Source: Pseudomonadota bacterium (GTDB lineage: Bacteria > Pseudomonadota > Gammaproteobacteria > Burkholderiales > Rhodocyclaceae). Taken from it: a DNA stretch of 8,500 bases. Made by a program: the position numbers and the translations under genes. The stretch's first letter is position 1, and every line of letters begins with the position of its first letter. Where the stretch lies: the NCBI GenBank assembly GCA_030917225.1, contig JAUPVD010000395.1, positions 1-8,500 of the forward strand. The letters run 5' to 3'. The notes beneath the pieces were generated by a model that worked only from the letters and a program-made list of their open reading frames with translations, did no database searches and was not told where the DNA came from. Below are positions 1 to 6,548 of the stretch, one piece after another.

Positions 1-402
1 GATGAACTGGGCGTCGTCGATGCCTTCAAGCTCGGGCTGGCGCAAGCACTGGCGCTGATCCCGGGCACCTCGCGCTCCGGCGCAACGATCATCGGCGGCC
101 TGTTCTTCGGCCTGTCGCGCAAGGCAGCGACCGAGTTTTCCTTCTTCCTGGCCATCCCGACGCTGGGCGCGGCGACGGCTTACCAACTCTACAAGGAACG
201 TCACCTGCTCAGCTTCGACGATCTCGGCATGTGGATCGTCGGCTTCGTTGCCGCCTTCGTTTCGGCCTTCCTCTGCGTACGCTGGTTGCTGCGCTATATC
301 TCCAGCCACGACTTCACCGTTTTCGCCTGGTATCGCATCGCCTTCGGGGTGGTGGTCCTGCTTACCGCCTGGTTGGGAATGGTGGACTGGTCGCATGGAT
401 GA
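1..402 (+). CDS. uppP: Undecaprenyl-diphosphatase UppP (BacA family), C-terminal part
   Basis: This is the last 133 residues of an integral membrane phosphatase that removes a phosphate from undecaprenyl diphosphate. The reaction recycles the lipid carrier used for peptidoglycan and other envelope polymers, and activity of this family gives bacitracin resistance. The frame is open from base 1 and ends with TGA at 400-402; the start lies outside the window. The family signature [10 protein letters not shown] is at visible residues 21-30 and contains the conserved Ser-Arg-Ser. A second conserved stretch, [16 protein letters not shown], follows at 39-54, and the usual C-terminal FAWYRI is at 108-113. 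Hydrophobic membrane segments lie near residues 45-62, 77-95 and 112-127. Family members are about 270 residues, so roughly half is visible. The stop overlaps the ATG of the next gene (ATGA, 399-402), which implies translational coupling. Identification is secure. Confidence 0.95.
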   Translation, partial: DELGVVDAFKLGLAQALALIPGTSRSGATIIGGLFFGLSRKAATEFSFFLAIPTLGAATAYQLYKERHLLSFDDLGMWIVGFVAAFVSAFLCVRWLLRYISSHDFTVFAWYRIAFGVVVLLTAWLGMVDWSHG

Positions 403-1259
403 ACCCCGATTACGGCAAGCCGGGGCCGTAAGACTTCAGGGTCGAAGACGGCGAGTGGCTCGACGCACACCGGTCACGCCGGCTTCTCTGGAAACGCTAC
501 CGGCCGCTGACAGACGAAACAGCACCGCTGGTCATCTACTCCCACGGCCTCGGCGGCAGCTGCCGCAGCGGCGAAGTCTGGCTCAAGCACTGGGCTTCCT
601 GGGGCATCGGAAGCATGGCCGTGCAACATCCGGGAACCGATGAAGCGGCTGCAGGAGATTCACCGCTGGCACTGCGCCACCTGCTGCGCACGGCGGTGGA
701 CAAAGCGCAGCTGGCCGCTCGCCAGGCCGACCTGCTGTTCGCGCTGGATGAGGCAGAAAAACACACGGTCGCCAGCGACTTCGGCATCGCCGGCCATTCC
801 TATGGTGCTGTCAGCGCCCTGCGCCTGGTTGGCGAACGGCGCGGCGCCAACGACATCCCGGCCGACTCTCGCCTCGCCGCAGCTATCCTGTTCAGCCCCT
901 CGGCACGCGGTGGCAACCTACCATTGCCCGAACGCTTTGCCGACATCACGCTCCCCTGCCTGCACCTCACCGGCAGCGCCGACGACGGCATCGGCCCCGG
1001 CGACATCGACGCCGCCGACCGCAGCCTTCCCTACCAACACAGCTGCTCGCCCAACCAGTATCTGCTGGTTCTCGATGGCGCCGGGCACCTGACCTTTGCC
1101 GGACAAGGCAACGGCGCCGAGGTGCATGTGCGACTGCTGCAAGCAGCCACCACCGCCTTCTGGCTGGGTCATTTACACGGCTCCCCTGCCGCCGCGAACT
1201 GGCTGGCAAAATCACTGCCGTGCCAGCTTGCTGCTGCCGACTGCCTGACGGTCAGATAG
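399..1259 (+). pseudogene. Alpha/beta hydrolase (dienelactone hydrolase-like, COG4188 type) with in-frame stop at codon 11
   Basis: The coding frame starts with ATG at 399, overlapping the uppP stop, and reads [10 protein letters not shown] before TAA at 429-431. After that it stays open for 275 codons to TAG at 1257-1259. The part after the stop carries the complete fold. Counting from 399, the oxyanion-hole motif SHGLGGS is at residues 48-54 and the nucleophile elbow GHSYG puts Ser at 134. The acid is probably Asp195 or 196 in GSADDG, and the catalytic His is at 230 in GAGHLTF. There is no signal peptide, so a cytoplasmic esterase or hydrolase is expected; the substrate is unknown. Between 432 and 614 the frame has no ATG, GTG or TTG, so the first standard start is ATG 615. 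A product from there would lose the first beta strand and the HGLGGS motif and probably would not fold as an active enzyme. Family proteins usually have Tyr after Gly-Pro here, and TAT or TAC differs from TAA by one base. A recent nonsense mutation or a base error are the main explanations. Confidence 0.75.
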
Positions 1260-1261
1260 CA

Positions 1262-1290
1262 CTGCCAAACAACGGCGTCTGCGCTAATAT
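1262..1290 (+). promoter_or_regulatory. Possible sigma70-type promoter for the binding protein/kinase operon
   Basis: CTGCCA at 1262-1267 (4 of 6 to TTGACA) and TAATAT at 1285-1290 (4 of 6 to TATAAT) are separated by exactly 17 bases. They sit just after the hydrolase stop and 50 bases before the start at 1341. The placement is sensible but the match is only moderate, and other elements cannot be excluded. Confidence 0.35.
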
Positions 1291-1328
1291 CCCTGAACAC
1301 CCCACGCGCAGTGCAGCCAACCCTCGCT

Positions 1329-1333
1329 GGAGG
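1329..1333 (+). promoter_or_regulatory. Ribosome binding site deciding the start at 1341
   Basis: GGAGG lies 7 bases before ATG 1341. It favours this start over the in-frame ATG at 1311, which would put ten extra residues in front of a normal signal peptide. Confidence 0.8.
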
Positions 1334-1340
1334 CCTCGCC

Positions 1341-2180
1341 ATGATTCGCATTGCTGCCGTTCTGTTTGCGCTGACTTTCTGCTTCGCCACGCCTGCCGGC
1401 GCCAGCAACGAAGCACCGCCGCTGCGCGTGGCAGTTGTGCCCTACCTGACCACCAATGTCCTGCTCAAGCTTTTTGAACCGCTGCGCAGCCATCTCGCGC
1501 AGGAAATGCAGCGCCCCGTCGAGCTTTACACGGCACCCGACATCCGCACCCACGTCAAGCGCATCATCAAGCCGGATTTTGATGCCGTCATCACTGCCGC
1601 CCACATGGGGCGTCTGGCGCAACTGGAAGCCGGCTACCAGCCGGTTGCCGGTTTTGAAAGCCCGCTCAAGGGCATTGTTGCTGTACACAAGAATTCGAAT
1701 ATCCGTGATATTCAGGATCTCAAAGGGCGCTCCGTCGCCGTCAACGATCATCTGGTGCTGGTTTCCATCGTGACGCTGAAGGATCTTCAGAAGCAGGGTG
1801 TCAAACTGGACGACATGCAGATTGTCCCGGCGGTCACCCAGAACTCGTCGCTACTGTCAGTGGCACGTGGCGATGTCGACGCGGCCATCACCGCCATCTT
1901 CACGCTGAATCAAATCCCGGAGGGGCAGCAGCAGGATATTCGCACCATCTACACCACCGACCGCCTGCCGAACGTGATGTTCCTTGCCAACAAACGCCTG
2001 CCGGATGCGCAGCGAGAAGCCATGCGCAAGGCGTTGCTCGGTTTCGGGAAAACACCTGGCGGCGAGCATTTCTTTGCCACCAGCGGTTTCAACGGCATCG
2101 TTCCGCTGACCGAGGCCTACATGAAGACAATCGACGTCTACATTGCAGAGACCCGGCGTATTCTGGCCAGCGAGCCTTAG
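1341..2180 (+). CDS. PhnD-type periplasmic substrate-binding protein, probably a sensory partner of the adjacent kinase
   Basis: This is a 279-residue exported protein of the phosphate/phosphite/phosphonate binding-protein superfamily. The signal peptide covers residues 1-21 (Met-Ile-Arg, a hydrophobic core, then ATPAGA before Ser). The mature protein begins with the typical first strand LRVAVVPYLT and continues with a FEPLRSHLAQEMQRPVEL-type helix. Further family features are DFDAVITAAHMGRLAQ, the hinge-strand region GIVAVHKNS, and LKGRSVAVND, which usually starts the second lobe. GDVDAAIT near residue 180 is the classic binding-pocket strand of this fold. The mature part has no cysteine, unlike the arsenite sensor AioX of the same superfamily. 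No permease or ATPase genes follow. Instead a sensor kinase starts 11 bases downstream, so the protein is inferred to present a ligand to that kinase. The ligand (an oxyanion, phosphonate or something else) cannot be told from sequence alone. A stand-alone uptake protein working with a distant transporter is the alternative. Confidence 0.85.
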   Translation: MIRIAAVLFALTFCFATPAGASNEAPPLRVAVVPYLTTNVLLKLFEPLRSHLAQEMQRPVELYTAPDIRTHVKRIIKPDFDAVITAAHMGRLAQLEAGYQPVAGFESPLKGIVAVHKNSNIRDIQDLKGRSVAVNDHLVLVSIVTLKDLQKQGVKLDDMQIVPAVTQNSSLLSVARGDVDAAITAIFTLNQIPEGQQQDIRTIYTTDRLPNVMFLANKRLPDAQREAMRKALLGFGKTPGGEHFFATSGFNGIVPLTEAYMKTIDVYIAETRRILASEP

Positions 2181-2191
2181 GACGCGACACG

Positions 2192-4519
2192 ATGCGCCGC
2201 GGCCTCTCGCTACGCTGGAAGCTCATTCTCGGCAGTGTCATTGTCGAGGTGACGATGCTGGCACTGCTGGTCGTCAACAGCGTGCGCCTGATCGAGACCA
2301 GCCTTGTCGAGCAAGCAGAATTGCGCCTGAAGGAAGTCTCGGTGCTGCTCAACGCAGCCGTTGGCCCATCGCTCGCCGCGCAAGATTACGGCCCGATTCT
2401 CGACGTCTTTTCGACCAGCCAGCGGGAGCAAGGCATCGCCTATCTGGCGCTTTGGGACAATCGTGGCCGCCTGGTGGCGCTCGACGGCTGGCCTGTCGCG
2501 CAGCCACTGCCGACACCAACGCCGACCAAGAATATCGACATCAGCGGCAACAGCCTGCGCTTCGACACCCGCATCCCGATCACGGTTGCCGGGCAACCCT
2601 ATGGCGCGCTTCAGTTCGGCGTATCGACACGCTTTCTTGTCGAAGCGCGCAGCAAGCTGATGCAGCAAAGCCTGACCATCGCCGCCATAGAGGTCAGCCT
2701 CTCGGTCATCCTGCTGATCCTGCTCGGCATCTGGCTGACCCGGCACCTGAAAAAGCTGGAGGCCGCCAGCAAGGCTGTTTCCGCCGGCGACTACAGCGTT
2801 CGCCTTGATGTCGACTCCAGCGACGAAATCGGCTCTCTCGCCCAGGCCTTCAATGCCATGGCTGCGGAGATCGCCAGCCGCCTGAGGGCGCTGCGCGACA
2901 GCGAGGTGCGCTACCGCAACCTTTCCGACCTGACCTCCGACTGGTATTGGGAACAGGACGAAAACCTGCGTTTCACGCATTTTGCCGGCAGCAATTTCCG
3001 CGAATTTCCGGATCTGGCCAAGACCCTGATCGGCAAGCAGCGCTGGGAATCAGACCTGATCGTCATCAGCCCGCAGGCCATGGCTGCACACCGCGCCACC
3101 GTCGAAGCCCATTTGCCTTTCCGCGACTTCGAATACAAGACGATATCCGCGAACAGCAGCGCCAAATACCTGTCGATCAGCGGCAACCCGGTTTTCGACG
3201 AGAGCGGCATATTTACCGGTTACCGTGGCACGGGAAGCGACATCACGGTCCGCAAGGAAGCCGAAGCGGCCATGCTGGAAAGCGAACAGAAATTCGCCAG
3301 CCTGTTCCAGATATCGCCGTTGCCACTGGCTCTGACCGATCTTTCAACAGGCCTGCTCAGCGACGTTAACGAATCCTGGTCCAAGCTGTTCGGCTACTCC
3401 CACGACGAAGCCATTTCCCGCTCGCTGGAATTCCTGCACCTGTTCAAGTACGAGAACGAGCGGCGCGCCTTTGAAAACCTGATCGCACGCTATGGCCGTT
3501 GCGATCTTGTCGAAGCACATCTCGCAAGGCGCGATGGCACCATCATCAACAGCGAACTCGCCGGGCGCATGCTGGAAATTGGTCAGCGGCGATTTTTCGT
3601 GTGGTGTGTTCGGGATGTCACCCATCAGCGCCGCGTCGAAGCGCAGATCCGTGACCTCAACACACAACTGGAAAAACGCGTCGCCGAGCGTACCCACAAG
3701 CTGCAGCAAACACTGGAAACGTTAAGCCGAGCGCAGAACGAACTGATTAGCAGCGAGAAACTCGCCGCTCTCGGCCGCGTCGTTGCTGCCGTCGCCCATG
3801 AATTGAATACCCCCATCGGCAACAGTGTCATGGTTGCCACGACGCTGGACGAAAAAGCCAGGGAATTTGCAGCGCAGGTGGAAGGCGGCAGCATCCGGCG
3901 CTCGCAGATCAACGAATACATCACCGCCAGTTGTGCCGGCACCGACATGTTAATGCGCAACCTGCAGCAGGCGCACAACCTGATCCACAGCTTCAAGCAA
4001 GTGGCCGTCGATCAGACCAGCGACAGGCGTCGCGAGTTCGAATTGAAAACCATGATGGGTGAGATCCTTGCCACCCTGGCACCGACGCTGCGTAAAACTC
4101 CCTATCACCTGTCACTAAACATCGCTGACGGGCTGGTAATGAGCAGCTACCCAGGGCCGCTCGGCCAGGTTGTTACGAACTTCGTGAACAATTCCCTGCT
4201 GCACGGTTTCGACGGCCTGTCGGAGGGCGAAATGCATCTCTTCGCGCAAGACAAACCCGACTCCGGCTTCATTGAACTGCGCTTTTCCGACAATGGTCAC
4301 GGCATGGATGCCGAGCACCTCAAGCACATTTTCGACCCGTTCTTCACGACGCGTCTTGGCCAGGGTGGCAGCGGGCTCGGACTGAACATTGTCTACAACC
4401 TCGTCACCCGGATTCTGGGTGGCAGCATCGACGTCAGCAGCACACAGGGAACTGGCACGACCTTCACGCTATACCTGCCAAAGGTGGCGCCGGAACAGGC
4501 TGCCGACCAGAGCGAGTGA
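2192..4519 (+). CDS. Membrane sensor histidine kinase (TM-periplasmic-TM-HAMP-PAS-PAS-HisKA-HATPase)
   Basis: A 775-residue hybrid-free histidine kinase. TM1 is at about residues 10-28, a periplasmic domain of about 130 residues follows, and TM2 is at about 161-182. HAMP is at about 183-235, ending in the typical SSDEIGSLAQAFNAM. PAS 1 is about 238-355 and closes with GTGSDITVRKEAE; PAS 2 is about 365-482. A coiled coil (about 482-522) leads to the phosphoacceptor box VAHELNTPIGN with His536. The ATP-binding domain has the N box around Asn663/Asn667, the G1 box DNGHGM from Asp700, the F box FDPFFTT at 714-720 and the G2 box GQGGSGLGL at 723-731. It has no receiver domain, and no response regulator is in the window, so its partner is elsewhere. 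The start has AGGA (2179-2182) overlapping the upstream stop, 9 bases before ATG. It is almost certainly co-transcribed with the binding protein, whose ligand state it probably reads. Confidence 0.93.
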   Translation: MRRGLSLRWKLILGSVIVEVTMLALLVVNSVRLIETSLVEQAELRLKEVSVLLNAAVGPSLAAQDYGPILDVFSTSQREQGIAYLALWDNRGRLVALDGWPVAQPLPTPTPTKNIDISGNSLRFDTRIPITVAGQPYGALQFGVSTRFLVEARSKLMQQSLTIAAIEVSLSVILLILLGIWLTRHLKKLEAASKAVSAGDYSVRLDVDSSDEIGSLAQAFNAMAAEIASRLRALRDSEVRYRNLSDLTSDWYWEQDENLRFTHFAGSNFREFPDLAKTLIGKQRWESDLIVISPQAMAAHRATVEAHLPFRDFEYKTISANSSAKYLSISGNPVFDESGIFTGYRGTGSDITVRKEAEAAMLESEQKFASLFQISPLPLALTDLSTGLLSDVNESWSKLFGYSHDEAISRSLEFLHLFKYENERRAFENLIARYGRCDLVEAHLARRDGTIINSELAGRMLEIGQRRFFVWCVRDVTHQRRVEAQIRDLNTQLEKRVAERTHKLQQTLETLSRAQNELISSEKLAALGRVVAAVAHELNTPIGNSVMVATTLDEKAREFAAQVEGGSIRRSQINEYITASCAGTDMLMRNLQQAHNLIHSFKQVAVDQTSDRRREFELKTMMGEILATLAPTLRKTPYHLSLNIADGLVMSSYPGPLGQVVTNFVNNSLLHGFDGLSEGEMHLFAQDKPDSGFIELRFSDNGHGMDAEHLKHIFDPFFTTRLGQGGSGLGLNIVYNLVTRILGGSIDVSSTQGTGTTFTLYLPKVAPEQAADQSE

Positions 4520-4521
4520 AC

Positions 4522-4564
4522 GCCTCGCAGACAAGCTGCGACGCCGAATTTTCCGGGGCTTTTT
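4522..4564 (+). terminator. Weak candidate terminator after the kinase gene
   Basis: TCGCAG (4525-4530) and CTGCGA (4536-4541) form a 6-bp stem around a 5-base loop, extendable past one mismatch by GC pairs. A run of T begins about 19 bases later at 4560. The distance to the T run is too long for a textbook intrinsic terminator, so the call is tentative. It sits in the 43-base gap between two convergent genes, where a terminator would be expected. Confidence 0.3.
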
Positions 4565-5009
4565 AAACAGACAACTGATCAGCACCGCCATCCTCCGCCT
4601 TTCGGGCAGAATCAGCGCGGGTCTGTAGCTGGCGGACAAAGGGCTTATCGAACTCGCTGATGTGCTGCTCAAACCAATAGTCGATGTAGCGCAAAAAAAT
4701 ACGCGGCTCCATCCGGCCACCTTTTACTTCATCGATAGCCTTGGTAAACAGGCGCAAATTCTGGGCATGATTCTGCCCATGCAGGAAAAACACCACCCCG
4801 GCGTCTGCGGCAAGCTGCTCTTCCGTCGCGAAGTGATCCGCCAGACAAGTCAGCAAATCGGTCATCTGGCCAAAAAAACGATCCTCAGCCTCCAGATCCT
4901 CTCGCTGCAACCGCTGAATGCGCGAAAAGATTTCCTCGTGCTCAGTATCGATGCTGAAGTTATCGGTCAGCATCCCTTCAGGCAGGATGCCGCGCAGATT
5001 TTTCTCCAT
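4563..5009 (-). CDS. Bacteriohemerythrin (single-domain, O2-binding di-iron protein)
   Basis: This 148-residue protein has the complete seven-ligand set of a hemerythrin: His24 (in DTEHEEIF), His59 and Glu63 (in HFATEEQ), His77 and His81 (in HGQNH), and His116 and Asp121 (in HISEFD). The spacings of 35, 4, 14, 4, 35 and 5 match the canonical four-helix-bundle family. It has no signal peptide or extra domain, so it should be cytoplasmic and bind O2 reversibly at a di-iron centre. Proposed roles in the family are oxygen storage, delivery or sensing in microaerobic bacteria. The last 20 residues, after about 128, form a polar tail. The start ATG (5007-5009) has AGGAG 7 bases upstream (plus-strand 5017-5021). 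The gene stands alone, transcribed toward the kinase gene, whose stop is 43 bases away. Confidence 0.93.
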   Translation of the reverse strand: MEKNLRGILPEGMLTDNFSIDTEHEEIFSRIQRLQREDLEAEDRFFGQMTDLLTCLADHFATEEQLAADAGVVFFLHGQNHAQNLRLFTKAIDEVKGGRMEPRIFLRYIDYWFEQHISEFDKPFVRQLQTRADSARKAEDGGADQLSV

Positions 5010-5052
5010 CGCTCGTCTCCTCTGGCGTTTCGGACTGTTTTCTTATCCATTC

Positions 5053-5058
5053 AGTATA
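5053..5058 (-). promoter_or_regulatory. Possible -10 element for the hemerythrin gene
   Basis: On the minus strand this reads TATACT (5 of 6 to TATAAT), 43 bases before the hemerythrin ATG. No good -35 hexamer is found 16-18 bases upstream, where the sequence is simply T-rich. The call rests on the -10 match and position only. Confidence 0.3.
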
Positions 5059-5102
5059 GTGAGAGTCGCAAACAAAAACACGGTTTTCGTGCCAGCCCGG
5101 CC

Positions 5103-5136
5103 TAAAAGGGGGATCGTGGCGCTCCCTTTGTTTTCT
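5103..5136. terminator. Hairpin between the lipoprotein cluster and hemerythrin, candidate terminator
   Basis: AAAGGG (5105-5110) and CCCTTT (5124-5129) form a 6-bp stem with a 13-base loop. Read on the minus strand it follows the stop of the TPR lipoprotein by about 10 bases, where the end of that operon is expected, but only a short T tract follows. Read on the plus strand it is followed by a better T-rich tail (GTTTTCTT), though no plus-strand gene ends nearby. It may act in either direction. Confidence 0.35.
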
Positions 5137-5139
5137 TGG

Positions 5140-5871
5140 CTACTGGCTACCAAGATTCCCCAAATTTTCCGGTTCCGGCATTTTCGCTTTTAGCAGACCG
5201 AGAAATTTTTCACTGGGGCTGCCTCCTGCCGCCCGCTCCTTGGCAATCATTCTCCAAGCATCCGCGTATTGAGCTCGCCAGTAGTAGGCTGTGGCCCAGG
5301 AGGCATAGACATAGCGCTTGTTTGGCTCGATCGATTCGGCTAACTGGTAAAGCTTTTCCGAACGCTCGAACAGCTGCTTCTTGCCTTCGGCCGACAGACG
5401 CTTGTCGCTCACCGCACAAAGCGTCGTTATGCGCCCCGCATCCGGGTAGATTCCCTGAAACTTTGGTGGATCCAGTTCGAGCGCCTTGTCCATCATCTTC
5501 ATCGCTTCGCAGTTTTTTCCCTGGTCGTGCAATACCGAGGCAAAGCCGGCGTAGACCTCGGGGTGCTTCGGATTCAGTAACCAGGCTTGATTGAAGCGTC
5601 GCATGGCCATGCCGAGTTGCCCCTCTTGCTGCAACTTGAAGCCACGATTGACCCAGGTGACCGCAGCATTCTCCCTGGAACCGAATTGTGCGGAGACGTC
5701 GGAAATGAACTTTGCATCCGCAGCTCTCAACTCCGGAATCGCCATTCGATCAATGCCACCATACATCGGCACTTCATCGATCCTCGTTTGCTGACTGACC
5801 GGGGCAGTCGCCAGACAGCCGGTCAGCGTCGACATGCAAACGAACAGCCCGACGCAGATAATCTTTTTCAT
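5140..5871 (-). CDS. TPR-containing lipoprotein of unknown function
   Basis: A 243-residue predicted lipoprotein. The N-terminus is Met-Lys-Lys-Ile, a hydrophobic stretch and the lipobox LTGC at 16-19, so Cys19 is the lipidated residue; the +2 residue is Leu, not Asp. The mature part is helical. Two tandem TPR-like units lie at about 71-104 (WVNRGFKLQQEGQLGMAMRR onward) and 105-138 (VYAGFASVLHDQGKN onward), each closing with the usual helix ending in Leu-x-Pro or Leu-Asp-Pro. A third possible unit is at about 184-214 (RYVYASWATAYYWRAQYADA). Repeats like these usually hold protein partners. ATG 5869-5871 is chosen because AAGGA lies 8 bases upstream (5880-5884) and the lipobox is then at the normal distance; an in-frame start 36 bases earlier would spoil it. 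It is last in the four-gene minus-strand cluster, 39 bases after the preceding lipoprotein gene. Partner and role are unknown. Confidence 0.82.
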   Translation of the reverse strand: MKKIICVGLFVCMSTLTGCLATAPVSQQTRIDEVPMYGGIDRMAIPELRAADAKFISDVSAQFGSRENAAVTWVNRGFKLQQEGQLGMAMRRFNQAWLLNPKHPEVYAGFASVLHDQGKNCEAMKMMDKALELDPPKFQGIYPDAGRITTLCAVSDKRLSAEGKKQLFERSEKLYQLAESIEPNKRYVYASWATAYYWRAQYADAWRMIAKERAAGGSPSEKFLGLLKAKMPEPENLGNLGSQ

Positions 5872-5879
5872 TGGTTTGT

Positions 5880-5884
5880 TCCTT
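5880..5884 (-). promoter_or_regulatory. Ribosome binding site deciding the TPR lipoprotein start
   Basis: AAGGA on the minus strand, 8 bases before ATG at 5869-5871. It supports the start that puts the lipobox at residues 16-19. Confidence 0.7.
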
Positions 5885-5910
5885 GCTGGTAATAGAAGTT
5901 CTGGCACTAC

Positions 5911-6465
5911 TCAACGGCTCTTTTTGTTTCCGATGGCATCCAGATAAATCGTCTTTACCTGATGGTTGATGAGTGAAGGCTGGTAGATGACGCTCGGGGG
6001 CTCACCCACCACACGAATCGTGAACTTGAACAAGAAGCTCGAATTGCCACTGTGGTAGAGCCACGGTACCGCCTCTTGCGTCACGGGTTGCGGAACGCTG
6101 CGCCCGAGCCAGCTCTGCGCCTTCAGCGACACAGCACGGTCATCAACCAGCGGCAAGAGATCACCGTTCTCGGCGACATGCTCGACGGTGACTGATTCGA
6201 TCGGTACTGATTTCTTGATGAGCGCTGAGAACACCCAGGTCAGCGTCGACTGATCGGGCTGACCGGGAGCCAATTGGGCATTCACCCCAGCCACTTCGAT
6301 CTTGTAAAGGTCATTCTCGCCGGGTAACGCACCGGCACTGGTCATCGGCAACATGACGGTTCTGCCACCGTCGACCTTGAACGGCACATCGGTCACGGCC
6401 CGGCCGAGATACCCCGAGCAGGCCGAGAGAATCAGTGATGACAACAGAACGGCGTATCGAAGCAC
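5911..6465 (-). CDS. Predicted lipoprotein, family not recognised
   Basis: A 184-residue protein with a short lipoprotein signal: LRYAVLLSSLILSAC, with lipobox LSAC at residues 13-16 and Cys16 lipidated. The +2 residue is Ser, which does not signal inner-membrane retention. The mature part looks beta-rich, with alternating polar and hydrophobic stretches such as GRTVMLPMT, DLYKIEVAGV, SVTVEHVAENG and FLFKFTIRVV. It has no transmembrane helix after the signal and only the one cysteine. I do not recognise the family. The start is GTG at 6463-6465, with AAAGG 6 bases upstream, and no better ATG is found nearby. It lies 83 bases after the 344-residue exported protein gene and 39 bases before the TPR lipoprotein gene on the same strand, so it is likely part of one transcript and one envelope function. 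An extracytoplasmic protective or accessory role is only inferred from context. Confidence 0.75.
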   Translation of the reverse strand: MLRYAVLLSSLILSACSGYLGRAVTDVPFKVDGGRTVMLPMTSAGALPGENDLYKIEVAGVNAQLAPGQPDQSTLTWVFSALIKKSVPIESVTVEHVAENGDLLPLVDDRAVSLKAQSWLGRSVPQPVTQEAVPWLYHSGNSSFLFKFTIRVVGEPPSVIYQPSLINHQVKTIYLDAIGNKKSR

Positions 6466-6471
6466 GTCGCA

Positions 6472-6476
6472 CCTTT
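6472..6476 (-). promoter_or_regulatory. Ribosome binding site supporting a GTG start
   Basis: AAAGG on the minus strand, 6 bases before GTG at 6463-6465. It is the reason to accept a non-ATG start for the 184-residue lipoprotein. Confidence 0.6.
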
Positions 6477-6548
6477 GCTTTGTAATGGGTGAAGTTCAGC
6501 GTTGGGTAGCGTGGTTTACTGCGGCACCTAACGAGCAGAGGGGAATGA

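Noticed and set aside
248..643. A plus-strand open frame of 131 codons across the uppP end and the hydrolase start
   Set aside because: It is an Arg- and Pro-rich shadow of uppP and of the hydrolase frame. The hydrolase motifs are in another frame, so it does not represent a frameshifted part of the enzyme.
2210..2980. A 256-codon minus-strand open frame opposite the kinase gene
   Set aside because: It is antisense to the TM, HAMP and first PAS regions, which are clearly coding on the plus strand. Its translation shows no domain, and long antisense frames are usual in GC-rich coding DNA.
5137..5156. Short inverted repeat CTTGG...CCAAG at the end of the TPR lipoprotein gene
   Set aside because: Only five base pairs, it overlaps the stop codon and the last codons, and no T run follows on the minus strand, so it is not supported as a terminator.
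6500..6533. Inverted repeat CGTTGGGT / ACCTAACG in the gap before the 184-residue lipoprotein gene, with cores like integron attC ends
   Set aside because: On either strand the order is GTT-type core first and AAC-type core second, the reverse of an attC site, and there is no integrase or cassette layout. One mismatch and an 18-base loop also make a poor terminator.
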